Shown: positions 5,911-13,423 of the stretch, piece after piece
Layout of the letters: each line of letters starts with the position of its first letter
How positions within the stretch are numbered: position 1 is the first letter of the stretch
NCBI GenBank assembly: GCA_041623895.1
Contig: JBFJVZ010000190.1
Location: 1 to 13,659, forward strand
Direction: 5' to 3'
DNA from: JBFJVZ01 sp041623895
GTDB lineage: Bacteria; Planctomycetota; Planctomycetia; Pirellulales; Pirellulaceae
DNA: 13,659 nt
Translations under genes and position numbers: made by a program
The notes under the pieces: generated by a model
Seen by the model: the letters and a program-made list of their open reading frames with translations, nothing else
Told to the model about the DNA's origin: nothing
Database searches by the model: none

Positions 5911-8187
5911 ATGCCGACTTCGACTATTAGCGAAAACCGTCGCCGAGTTCCCGATTCTACAGTCGACTTATTGGAACTCTTTTGGCGACGCCGATCATAC
6001 CTCATTGTGTGCACATCGATTGCGATCGTTCTGGGCGTGATTTATTCATTGCTCGCGACGCCGATGTACGAATCGACTGCCGATGTGCTTGTAGTTCAAA
6101 AACACCCGCAGGTGGTTACTGGTGACAATCAGTACGAGTCTGGCTTCGAGGATTACCTGGCAACTCACCTGGCAGTCGTGGCTAGTCCGCTGATCGTCGA
6201 GCGCGCCATCAAGGCTGCCAATCTTGCTTCGTTGGAAAGCTTTGCCGACGTCGAGGATCCCGAAGAAGATTTAGTTGACACGATTATCGGCGACTTGGAA
6301 GTCGAAGGTGGATCCCGAGATCTTGGCGAAAATGCCGACAGTATCATGACGCTGTCTTACTATAGCAGCGTTCCGGAAGACGCTCCGATTGTCGTCCAGG
6401 CTTTGTTGGACAGCTATGAGGATTTCCACAGTGAAGTCTATCGCGGAATGTCCGACAGCACGGTCGGTTTGATCGGCCAGGCACGCGACTTGCTGAAAAA
6501 TGATCTGTCGCAACAGGAGGCGACGTACAGCAAGTTTCGTCAGTCATCGCCGCTTGTCGCCAGTGGAACCGAAGAGGTCAATCCGCTGCAGGACCGTTTG
6601 GCACAAATCGAATTGCGACGATCCGAATTGCTGCTGCGACGCGCGGAAGTCGAATCACAACTGTTGGCGATCGATCAGGCCAAACGGGCCGGCAGCGACC
6701 GGGAACAATTGATGGCGCTGGTTACCGAATTGCGGCAGCAGGCAACCACCCAGACCGGTCTTCCCAGCATTTCGGCGGCGCTGGAAACCCAACTGATTCA
6801 GTTGGTTGACGACGAACAAGGATTGTTGGAGCACTACGGACCCAATCACCCGCATGTGCTGACGATGCGGCAGCGGATCGCGGACACGCGTCAGCTGTTT
6901 GCGTTGCCCAGTGCCGCGCACATGCCGGAACGAGAATCCGGTGACGAGTCGTCGTCGGCGTCGGCCAGCCGGGATCCCGTCGCCGTGTACACACAGTATC
7001 TACAGCAAGAGCTGAATGGTCTGCAGATTGCAGAAAACCTGTTGACCGGTCTTTACAACAAGGAACATGACGCTGCCAAAGAGCACAGCATTTTCCAATT
7101 GAAAGACGGAAGTTACCGCCGCAGTATTGAAAGAACCGAAGCCCTCTATGACGTGGTCATCACCCGCTTGCAGGAGGCCAGCCTGGTGAAGGACTTTGGC
7201 GGTTTCGAGACCACCGTGATCGCTCCGCCAAGGTTGGGCGAGAAAGTCGGTCCCAGACGCCGAATTATCTTGCCGGTGGCAGCGCTGGCCGGGATGTTTT
7301 TGGGCTGCATGTTGGCGATGGTGGTTGAGCTTAAAGACGATAGTTTTCGTTCTTGCGAACAAATTCAGCAACAATTGGGCTTACCAGTGGTTGGGCAGAT
7401 CCCTTCATTCAGCCGTGGATCTTCGTCCCGCCTGCCTGCCGTTGCCGGCAGCAGCGGCGCCGTTCTAGACCCAATGCTCTGTTCGTATCATAGCCCTCGG
7501 ACGTTGCCCGCCGAATCGTTTCGAAGATTGCGAACTGCACTGTATTTCCACAGCCCGAGTGAGTCCGTTCGCGTGCTGCAGGTCTCGGGTGCGAGTGCCG
7601 AGGATGGGGCCAGCACGGTGGCAGCCAACCTGGCGATCAGCCTGGCGCAAACCGGAAAACGTGTGTTACTAATCGATGCCGATCTGCAGCAACAGCGGCA
7701 ACAGCAGATGTTCGGCATCTCGCCCCCCAAGAACGGTTTGGCGGCCATCATTACGTCAGATGTCGAACCGGTGGACGCCATCTGCCAGAGCGGCGTGGAC
7801 AATCTTTGGCTACTGCCCTCGGGGACGCTGCCGGATGGACCGTGTGAGCTATTTACCTCACCTCAATTTGGCGAGCTGATCAACTTGTTGCGAGACTCGT
7901 ACGACCATATTCTGATCGATACGGAACCATTGTTGTCAGCGTCCGATCCGCTCGTCATCGCATCGCATACAGACGGTGTCCTTCTCACACTCCAGCTCGC
8001 TCGTGGCAACCGCCAGAGGGCGAGGCAGGCGACACAGATGATGGACCGCCTTGGTGTCAGCATCTTGGGCATTGTGGCTAGCCGCTTAAGCAGTTCCATC
8101 TCGACCGGGCATCCAGTGGAATTCGGTACTCAGGCAAGTTCTGCCGATGCTGAACCACGTTTGCTGGCGGAACAAACCGTCACCTAA
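5911..8187 (+). CDS. Wzz/BY-kinase fusion (polysaccharide co-polymerase) with a degenerate kinase domain
   Basis: Inner-membrane chain-length determinant and exopolysaccharide co-polymerase of the Wzc/ExoP type, 758 residues from ATG 5911. In order: a short cytoplasmic tail, TM1 (about 30-49), a Wzz periplasmic domain with long Gln/Glu-rich coiled-coil-like stretches, a PPRLGEKVGPRR segment, TM2 (about 452-472), and a cytoplasmic CpsD-like domain. The cytoplasmic domain keeps AESFRRLRTAL, a Walker A' (LLIDADL, Asp589/Asp591) and a Walker B (HILIDTEP, Asp670). Its Walker A reads ASAEDGAST, with Ala567 (GCC, 7609-7611) where the family has the ATP-binding Lys. Walker A' continues QQQRQQQ in place of the usual R-x-P, and the tail after residue 675 has no tyrosine. 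Autophosphorylation is therefore unlikely (inference). An alternative start, GTG 5839, adds 24 residues. It heads the glycosyltransferase/Wzy block downstream of a good promoter candidate. Confidence 0.9.
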   Translation: MPTSTISENRRRVPDSTVDLLELFWRRRSYLIVCTSIAIVLGVIYSLLATPMYESTADVLVVQKHPQVVTGDNQYESGFEDYLATHLAVVASPLIVERAIKAANLASLESFADVEDPEEDLVDTIIGDLEVEGGSRDLGENADSIMTLSYYSSVPEDAPIVVQALLDSYEDFHSEVYRGMSDSTVGLIGQARDLLKNDLSQQEATYSKFRQSSPLVASGTEEVNPLQDRLAQIELRRSELLLRRAEVESQLLAIDQAKRAGSDREQLMALVTELRQQATTQTGLPSISAALETQLIQLVDDEQGLLEHYGPNHPHVLTMRQRIADTRQLFALPSAAHMPERESGDESSSASASRDPVAVYTQYLQQELNGLQIAENLLTGLYNKEHDAAKEHSIFQLKDGSYRRSIERTEALYDVVITRLQEASLVKDFGGFETTVIAPPRLGEKVGPRRRIILPVAALAGMFLGCMLAMVVELKDDSFRSCEQIQQQLGLPVVGQIPSFSRGSSSRLPAVAGSSGAVLDPMLCSYHSPRTLPAESFRRLRTALYFHSPSESVRVLQVSGASAEDGASTVAANLAISLAQTGKRVLLIDADLQQQRQQQMFGISPPKNGLAAIITSDVEPVDAICQSGVDNLWLLPSGTLPDGPCELFTSPQFGELINLLRDSYDHILIDTEPLLSASDPLVIASHTDGVLLTLQLARGNRQRARQATQMMDRLGVSILGIVASRLSSSISTGHPVEFGTQASSADAEPRLLAEQTVT

Positions 8188-8225
8188 CGAGTACATGTCC
8201 ATGATTGACCGTCGGGGGATTGTCG

Positions 8226-8381
8226 ATGAAGTTGATTGAATCGGATGGCGCCACTGTGGTAACGCTGCCAGCATATTCCCTGAGTGGGGCACCTATTTCG
8301 TTCGCAACTACGATTCCGAGTCAATCTGGTTTGATTTACAGAGCCTGTCGCGCCCCAGGGGTTTGCCAGGGGCGATCGTGA
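8226..8381 (+). CDS. Possible small protein of 51 residues
   Basis: An ATG-initiated frame in the gap before the WcaI-like gene, ending at TGA 8379-8381, seven bases before the next ATG. GGGGG lies about 8 bases upstream of its start and could serve as a ribosome site. The product begins MKLIESDGATVVTLPAYSLS and has three Cys-containing or small-residue stretches but no recognisable domain, membrane helix or signal peptide. Third-position GC is about half, no higher than background, so codon use does not support it. It may be a chance frame or a translational-coupling leader. Confidence 0.18.
   Translation: MKLIESDGATVVTLPAYSLSGAPISFATTIPSQSGLIYRACRAPGVCQGRS
8351..8374 (+). repeat. Inverted repeat just upstream of the WcaI-like gene
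   Basis: CGCCCC (8351-8356) and GGGGCG (8369-8374) form a six-pair all-GC stem with a 12-base loop. CCCC-A-GGGG at its left side gives a competing shorter fold. No T tract follows, so this is not a typical intrinsic terminator. A role in mRNA stability or translation of the gene starting at 8389 is possible but unproven. Confidence 0.35.
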
Positions 8382-8388
8382 CGACCAA

Positions 8389-9684
8389 ATGCCTGACAAA
8401 AAGAAACTAAAGTTGCTCGTCATCACCATGATGTATGAGCCGGATTGTGTCGGGATTGCCGCGATCGCATCGGATATGTGTGCTGCGCTCGCAGAACGCG
8501 GACACGACGTGACCGTCCATACGACGTACCCCTATTACCCCGAATGGAAGCTAAAATCCAAAGCCGGCTGGCGGATCCAGGAAGAATCAATCAAGGACGT
8601 CCGAGTCAGAAGACATCGGATATTTGTTCCTGCCAAGCCCTCGCGGTTGCTTCCGCGTTTGATTCACGAGTTGTCCTTTCCAGTCAGTTTGCTGAGAAGC
8701 CTTTTTTACGGCAAACGCTATGACGTCGTCATGGTTTTTTGCCCGCTGATGGGTGGGGTTGTCTTTGCGGCGCTGCGAAAACTGTTGTTACGCGACCCGC
8801 TGTGGGTGAACATCCAGGACATCCCGGTCGAAGCGGCGTCGGCCAGCGGCATCATTCGATCCAGGGTGTTGGCCCGCTCGGCAGCGATGGTGCAGAAGTT
8901 TCTACTGAATCGTGCCGATGTCTGGAGCAGCATCTCACCGGACATGGTCCAACAGCTGGAAACAATCAAAACAAGCGGGACTCCCTTACATCTCTGCCCC
9001 AATTGGCTGACCGGACCGTTACGTGATCAGATAAACCAGGTCCCGGGTAAGGTGGGACGCGCACCTCAATCGCCAACCAAATTGCTGTATTGTGGAACGA
9101 TCGGCAAGAAGCAGGGACTGCTGCAGTTTTGCAAGACTTTAAGCAACTCCGACGCGGATTTTCATTTTCAAATTCGAGGTGCTGGAAGCGATGCTGAGTC
9201 CGTGCGGCAGTGGGTCGAATCAAGCGGTGACCGCAGGTTTGAGTTCGGCGCGTTGCTGCCGCAATCAGAATTCGTTGATGCCATCCATGCGACGGACTGG
9301 TTCGTGATTCCACAGAAATCGAGCGTCGGTTCCTCATTCTTTCCCAGCAAGCTGATTCCCTCCATTTGCCTCGGCACTCCGATCCTGGCCGTCTCGGAAA
9401 CAACGGGGCCGCTCGGCCGCGAAGTTTCCGAAAACGGACTCGGTATGATCATTCCCTGGTCGCAACTGGATCGACTGCCCGGGGAGCTGGACGCGGTCTG
9501 CCGGGCCCCGGAAAGATTCGCAGAGCTGCAGGAAAACTGTGTTCGTCGTGCTCGAGTTTACAGCCGCGATTTCGCCATCGACCACTTCGAAGCCTTGCTG
9601 CTTGACCAGTGTGCTCGATCCAAAGCTAGCTCGGAGCGTTCATGGTTAGCAAGGCGGTCCAAAGACCAGGTGCCGACAACGTGA
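8389..9684 (+). CDS. GT4 family glycosyltransferase, WcaI-like
   Basis: A GT-B fold retaining glycosyltransferase of 431 residues, expected to add a sugar from a nucleotide donor to the lipid-linked repeat unit at the cytoplasmic face of the inner membrane. The N-terminal domain opens with KLLVITMMYEPDCVGIAAIA, followed by LAERGHDVTVHTTYPYYPEW, the typical start of WcaI-like GT4 enzymes (strand, then acceptor-side loop). The linker reaches the donor domain at LLYCGTIGKKQGL (about 233-243). The late motif FPSKLIPSICLGTPILAV (318-335) matches the P-S-K-L...G-x-P element of WcaI homologues. There is no signal peptide; a hydrophobic patch around VVMVFCPLMGGVVFAAL may aid membrane association. The ATG at 8389 has no clear ribosome site. 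The gene's end overlaps the next gene by 43 bases, so the two are surely co-transcribed. The donor and acceptor sugars cannot be predicted. Confidence 0.88.
   Translation: MPDKKKLKLLVITMMYEPDCVGIAAIASDMCAALAERGHDVTVHTTYPYYPEWKLKSKAGWRIQEESIKDVRVRRHRIFVPAKPSRLLPRLIHELSFPVSLLRSLFYGKRYDVVMVFCPLMGGVVFAALRKLLLRDPLWVNIQDIPVEAASASGIIRSRVLARSAAMVQKFLLNRADVWSSISPDMVQQLETIKTSGTPLHLCPNWLTGPLRDQINQVPGKVGRAPQSPTKLLYCGTIGKKQGLLQFCKTLSNSDADFHFQIRGAGSDAESVRQWVESSGDRRFEFGALLPQSEFVDAIHATDWFVIPQKSSVGSSFFPSKLIPSICLGTPILAVSETTGPLGREVSENGLGMIIPWSQLDRLPGELDAVCRAPERFAELQENCVRRARVYSRDFAIDHFEALLLDQCARSKASSERSWLARRSKDQVPTT
9633..9636 (+). promoter_or_regulatory. Ribosome site favouring the 9642 start
   Basis: GGAG at 9633-9636 is five bases before the ATG at 9642. 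The other in-frame candidate, ATG 9699, has no such element. This favours the longer ExoL-like protein, whose start lies inside the end of the preceding gene. Confidence 0.4.
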
Positions 9685-10949
9685 CGGGCCTGATTTCCAT
9701 GAGCAACACAGCTAAAGTTCCAGAGGCGTCGGCCCAGCACCCGAGGGCAGCAGGGACGTGCGTCGTCTATGTGACACCGGACTGTACTGACAGTGCCGTC
9801 CGCAAACGAGCGCATGGCTTCCTGAGTGCGGGCATTGATCTTGTCAGCTTTAGCTTTCGACGCAGTCGATACAACGTGGACTTCGTACCGGACTGGACGA
9901 ATATCGAGCTTGGTAAGACAACCGAGCAAAAACTGTCCACAAGAATCTTTGTGTTCTTGCGAGCTTTGCGGATATTCCTGAAACACAAACGAACCTGGCG
10001 GGCAGCATCCGTGTTGTACGCGCGAAATCTAGATTTGGCGTTATTGGCACTGTTGGGAAAGGCGGCAACGCGCTGCTCCGCTCCACTGGTGTACGAAGTT
10101 CTGGATGTCCACCCGGCCATGACCAAACGAGGTATCCGCGGCGTCCTGCTGCGATGGCTGGAAAGACGGGTTCTGGCCCGCACGCAAATTCTGGTCATCA
10201 GCTCGCCGGCGTTCCAGCGGAATTACTTTCAGCCGATGCAACATTTCCAGGGCGAAACGTTTCTGCTGGAGAACAAGTGGCCCAAAGCTGAAATGTCGTC
10301 CTTGACGAGGAGCATTCCCTATCAACTGAGCGGCCGAGAACCAAGGTGGACCATCGGTTGGTTCGGCAACATCCGTTGTCCGCAGAGCCTGCAGATCTTG
10401 ACTGAACTGGCGGACGCAATGCCGTCGCGGGTGCGGATCTACATTCGTGGCTGTGCGTCGCTGCTGGGAGAGCAGAAACTGCTGGATGCGATTGGTGATC
10501 GCGAGAACATGGTCTTCGAAGGGGAATACTGCGCTCCCCAAGAGTTACCCGAGATTTACTCGAAAGTACATTTCAATTGGTGCGTCGACCTTTGTGGCGG
10601 CAAAAACTCTCTCTGGTTGCTGCCCAATCGGCTGTACGAAGGTGGCTATTTCGGCATCCCGGCGCTGGCCATTGCCGGCCACGAAACCGGCCGCGTTGTA
10701 CGCCAGCGCCAATTGGGAATTTCGTTGGAGACTCCGGATGCGAAGCACCTTGGTGACGTACTGTTAAATATGACACAGGAAGACTACCAGCGAATGCGTC
10801 GAAGCATTGAAAGCCAGCCGGAGGAGAACTTTGTTGATCACGGGGACGTGGCTCGGCTGATTCGGACCGTGTCTGGACAAGATGATCACCAGCAGTTTTC
10901 GCAGCCTGCTCTGGAATTGCAACAAGATGGAGTCGGGCAACCGCGCTGA
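9642..10949 (+). CDS. GT-B glycosyltransferase, succinoglycan ExoL-like
   Basis: A 435-residue predicted glycosyltransferase for repeat-unit assembly at the cytoplasmic membrane face. Conserved sequence begins at VVYVTPDCTDSAVRKRA (about 41-57) and continues FLSAGIDLVSFSFRR, which resembles the opening of ExoL-type proteins. Other landmarks are VLYARNLDLALLALL, VYEVLDVHP, the donor-domain start TIGWFGNIRCPQSL (about 237-250), and NRLYEGGYFGIPALAI (329-344), the position of the acidic donor-binding motif in GT4-like enzymes. The first 37 residues from ATG 9642 and the last 25 or so are low-complexity and probably disordered. The start at 9642 overlaps the upstream gene by 43 bases and has GGAG five bases before it; ATG 9699 would give a shorter protein and a 14-base gap. 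The sugar specificity is unknown. Classification as a glycosyltransferase is firm; the ExoL likeness is from memory of the family. Confidence 0.82.
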   Translation: MVSKAVQRPGADNVTGLISMSNTAKVPEASAQHPRAAGTCVVYVTPDCTDSAVRKRAHGFLSAGIDLVSFSFRRSRYNVDFVPDWTNIELGKTTEQKLSTRIFVFLRALRIFLKHKRTWRAASVLYARNLDLALLALLGKAATRCSAPLVYEVLDVHPAMTKRGIRGVLLRWLERRVLARTQILVISSPAFQRNYFQPMQHFQGETFLLENKWPKAEMSSLTRSIPYQLSGREPRWTIGWFGNIRCPQSLQILTELADAMPSRVRIYIRGCASLLGEQKLLDAIGDRENMVFEGEYCAPQELPEIYSKVHFNWCVDLCGGKNSLWLLPNRLYEGGYFGIPALAIAGHETGRVVRQRQLGISLETPDAKHLGDVLLNMTQEDYQRMRRSIESQPEENFVDHGDVARLIRTVSGQDDHQQFSQPALELQQDGVGQPR

Positions 10950-10950
10950 T

Positions 10951-12306
10951 ATGGAACCGACGCATCTTAGATATCGGAAAGAACTTGTGTTCCTGTGCCT
11001 GCTGTTGGCCTTTGCCGCCAGCGTGGTTTACGACACACGGTACATAATCTTGCATGAGCAATTGCGGGCTGTCGTGGCCGCGTCTGTGGTTGCTTGTTTC
11101 GCCGCGATCTTCCTGTTAACGAGGTACCCGCGGCAGGTGATTCAACCAGCAGTCTTGGCTGTCTGGCCGCTGCACCTGTTCACAATCTGTCTTTTGGGGC
11201 TGGCCTGGTGTTTTCACGACGGTGCTCAAAAGGGTGCGATCATTGCTTACACGATTGTCGCCTACGCCACGTGGTTACTGGTGCCGCTGTGCCTGCTGAT
11301 GGATCGTCGCCTGTTGGATGGTTTCGTGAAGATGGTGGCAGTTGGCAGCGCTCTGTTGGCGATCCCTTCATTCGTCGGCGCGATGGGAATCGATTCGATT
11401 GCGGGGATTCCGCTCAGTAACAAATACTCCTACTCGGCTTTTTCGGGGATCATCGCCAGTGGCGGGGTGTTCGAGCATGCCGAGGGACACGCGTTGCAGA
11501 TGGCCGTTGGCCTGTTTTGCTGCCTTTACGCATGGCGCAAATCGGGCAACTTGTTTTATGCGGCGTGTTTGTTGATGGTCTTTGCGGGGCTGGTTGTTTC
11601 TCAGGGCCGCGGAGCGATCTTTGGTGTTTCGATTGCTGCGGCTTTTTGTCTGTTGCCGGAGATATTTCGCCGATCCCGTCCGGTGTTTCTCGGCAGCCTT
11701 GCATTGTGTGTCGCCTTTCCGTTTCTGATTTGGCCCCAGCTAGCCAAAGTCCCTGGCGTCGCGGATTACTTGAGAATGGAGCGTGGGCTTTCCGGGCGAG
11801 ATGTCGCATGGTTGTATGCCTTTTCGCTGGTCGAAGAAAAGCCATGGGTGGGACACGGTTTTGGAACGTCCGGCGAATTGTCCGAAGAAGGCAGAAAACT
11901 GTTGCGGAAGAGCGGCTATAGCGGGGCTGGCACGACGTTTCACAATACGTTTATCACCAAGGCTGTCGAGCTGGGTATTATCGGAGCCGCCGTTTATGCG
12001 CTGTTGTACATTGTCCCGCTGTTTCGAATTTGCATGGTGAGACAAGATTTCCATGAACAGCAGTTGGTTCGCAGCGTCGTCCTGGTGACCCTCACGGCTT
12101 CAATCTTTCGCGACTATAATATCGGGGGCGTGAGATCGACTTCGTTGTTAGTCGCAGTATTCCTGGGGCTTGCCAATTTTTGGCTACTCGCTTCCGAATT
12201 TGAACGCTTGTCGCAGGAGGCCGCGAGTGACCCAACTTTACCGGAAGCAACCGCTACGCCGGCCGGCGGTCGCTTGTTGAAAATCCCCGGCCAACCCGGC
12301 AGTTGA
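10951..12306 (+). CDS. O-antigen ligase/polymerase family membrane protein (Wzy-type)
   Basis: A polytopic inner-membrane protein of 451 residues with about 11-12 hydrophobic helices, beginning ELVFLCLLLAFAASVVY and ending LLVAVFLGLANFWLL. It should polymerise undecaprenyl-linked repeat units in the periplasm; a ligase role is an alternative within the same family. The family signature lies in the large periplasmic loop: GLSGRDVAW (Arg283), EEKPWVGHGFGTSG, then TTFHNTFITKAVELGIIGAA (His331-Asn332), the Wzy_C pattern of R...W...P..G.G.G...HN...E.G. Start: ATG 10951 comes one base after the previous stop codon, which suggests coupled translation. ATG 10927 and 10882 are in frame upstream and overlap the preceding gene; none has a strong ribosome site. 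Position after two glycosyltransferases and a Wzz-type protein favours the polymerase reading. Confidence 0.88.
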   Translation: MEPTHLRYRKELVFLCLLLAFAASVVYDTRYIILHEQLRAVVAASVVACFAAIFLLTRYPRQVIQPAVLAVWPLHLFTICLLGLAWCFHDGAQKGAIIAYTIVAYATWLLVPLCLLMDRRLLDGFVKMVAVGSALLAIPSFVGAMGIDSIAGIPLSNKYSYSAFSGIIASGGVFEHAEGHALQMAVGLFCCLYAWRKSGNLFYAACLLMVFAGLVVSQGRGAIFGVSIAAAFCLLPEIFRRSRPVFLGSLALCVAFPFLIWPQLAKVPGVADYLRMERGLSGRDVAWLYAFSLVEEKPWVGHGFGTSGELSEEGRKLLRKSGYSGAGTTFHNTFITKAVELGIIGAAVYALLYIVPLFRICMVRQDFHEQQLVRSVVLVTLTASIFRDYNIGGVRSTSLLVAVFLGLANFWLLASEFERLSQEAASDPTLPEATATPAGGRLLKIPGQPGS

Positions 12307-13382
12307 GTGTTATCTTGTCATCTAGTTCTCCTAGTCAAGATCCAGGCGGGCAACGAAGTCCAGTGGGCGACACTGGACAGGAACGGCATCCACTGCGATC
12401 CGCCTCCGCTCAATTGATCAAAGAGTTGGTGTGGTCTGTCGTTCGCTTTCGGCCGACGAAGATACCGATTTGCCTGTATGCCTCACGCCGCAGCGGCAGC
12501 ACGTTATTGATGCAAATGATCGGCGCCAATCGTGGCGTGATGTTCAGCGATCAGCCGCTGGGGTTGTATTCGATCAGTTCCGCCAACATCAATCGGCTAC
12601 CGGTGTTTGCTTACAGTCAAATTGCTTGCCCTGACGAGGACGAAACAGCGATTCTTCGCAACTATTTTCAGCGTTTGATCAACGGCCGGATTCGGGCCAA
12701 CGCACCATGGAAGTTTTGGAGTCGCGACTTTCATTTTTTCAATGATCGCATCTGCCTTAAAATCACCGATGCCAAGGCGATGATCGATTGGATCGACCAA
12801 CAATTCGACGTCAACACCGTTGTGCTGACTCGTCATCCGATTGCCCAGGCTCTCTCGGTGGCGGACAAGCGTTGGCTAACGAGCGGCAAAGGACTGCTCA
12901 AGAATTCCGCGTTTGTCGAGCAATGGCTGACGGAAGAGTTGGAGGCTAAATGCTGGGACCTGTATCGCAGCGGCACCGAATTAGAGGGGCGAATCGTCGA
13001 TTGGGCGTTGGAAAACTTCGTGCCGCTGAGATTACTTCCTGATCGGCCCCAGTGGCTATTCGTCAGCTACGAAGATTTGATCGCTCATACGCCAGCCGTA
13101 ATCGATTATTTGGCTGGCGGATTGCAGCTTGAGGATCGACTAGCGATGGCCGCTCAGGTCACCCGACCCTCACGATCCGTCAAAGGTACCAGCGGTTCGA
13201 AACGCGAACAGGCGATTCAAGAGCGAAATCAGGAGCGGTTGGTGGATTGGTGGCGTATCAAGATCAGCGAGGACGATCTGCGCTGCTGTTTTCGTATCCT
13301 TGAACAGTTTGGTATCGACCTGTATCGACCGGACGCCAGTCTCCCCGACCACCAACGCATTAACCGTGAAGGATTTGCATGA
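12303..13382 (+). CDS. Sulfotransferase family protein, likely polysaccharide-directed
   Basis: Predicted PAPS-dependent sulfotransferase of 359 residues. The 5'-phosphosulfate loop is IPICLYASRRSGSTLLMQM, with Arg62-Arg63-Ser64-Gly65-Ser66-Thr67. The 3'-phosphate element is VVLTRHPIAQALSVADKRW, with Arg177 and Ser185 in the usual R-x-P...S spacing. About 50 residues precede the loop and the first 40 look disordered. The start must be non-ATG: the first in-frame ATG follows the P-loop. TTG 12303 overlaps the Wzy stop codon as TTGA and is chosen; GTG 12363 or nearby TTG codons are alternatives. It differs clearly from the shorter NodH-like sulfotransferase at 4928-5662, so the two are unlikely to be recent duplicates. 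The overlap with the polymerase gene argues that the repeat unit or polymer is its acceptor (inference). Confidence 0.85.
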   Translation: MSVILSSSSPSQDPGGQRSPVGDTGQERHPLRSASAQLIKELVWSVVRFRPTKIPICLYASRRSGSTLLMQMIGANRGVMFSDQPLGLYSISSANINRLPVFAYSQIACPDEDETAILRNYFQRLINGRIRANAPWKFWSRDFHFFNDRICLKITDAKAMIDWIDQQFDVNTVVLTRHPIAQALSVADKRWLTSGKGLLKNSAFVEQWLTEELEAKCWDLYRSGTELEGRIVDWALENFVPLRLLPDRPQWLFVSYEDLIAHTPAVIDYLAGGLQLEDRLAMAAQVTRPSRSVKGTSGSKREQAIQERNQERLVDWWRIKISEDDLRCCFRILEQFGIDLYRPDASLPDHQRINREGFA

Positions 13383-13423
13383 ACGTGACAGCACTCCTGA
13401 CTCGACAGCGGAGTTGGAAATGA
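13379..13423 (+). CDS. 14-residue mini-cistron linking two genes
   Basis: The ATG at 13379 overlaps the sulfotransferase stop as ATGA (13379-13382). The frame reads MNVTALLTRQRSWK and ends at TGA 13421-13423, which overlaps the oxidoreductase start as ATGA (13420-13423). A ribosome ending on the sulfotransferase could re-initiate here and again at the next gene. No domain is expected in a peptide this short; it may be only a coupling device or a coincidence. Confidence 0.25.
   Translation: MNVTALLTRQRSWK
13410..13413 (+). promoter_or_regulatory. Ribosome site for the oxidoreductase gene
   Basis: GGAG is six bases upstream of the ATG at 13420 and supports that start over upstream in-frame TTG and GTG codons inside the sulfotransferase gene. 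Confidence 0.45.

Larger units (their letters stand above)
8188..8388 (+). other. 201-base gap between the Wzz/BY-kinase and glycosyltransferase genes
   Basis: No convincing promoter or terminator is seen. The gap holds a 14-residue frame (ATG 8195 to TGA 8237-8239), a 51-residue frame described separately, and a six-pair inverted repeat: CGCCCC (8351-8356) with GGGGCG (8369-8374) around a 12-base loop. The hairpin ends 14 bases before the glycosyltransferase ATG, so it could affect translation of that gene. The gap is notable because the genes downstream are tightly packed. Confidence 0.4.

Noticed and set aside
5774..6040. An 88-residue frame starting in the gap and overlapping the start of the Wzz/BY-kinase gene
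   Set aside because: The region from 5911 clearly encodes the N-terminus and first membrane helix of the Wzz protein in another frame; the overlapping frame has no recognisable features, and its ATG lies upstream of the predicted -10.
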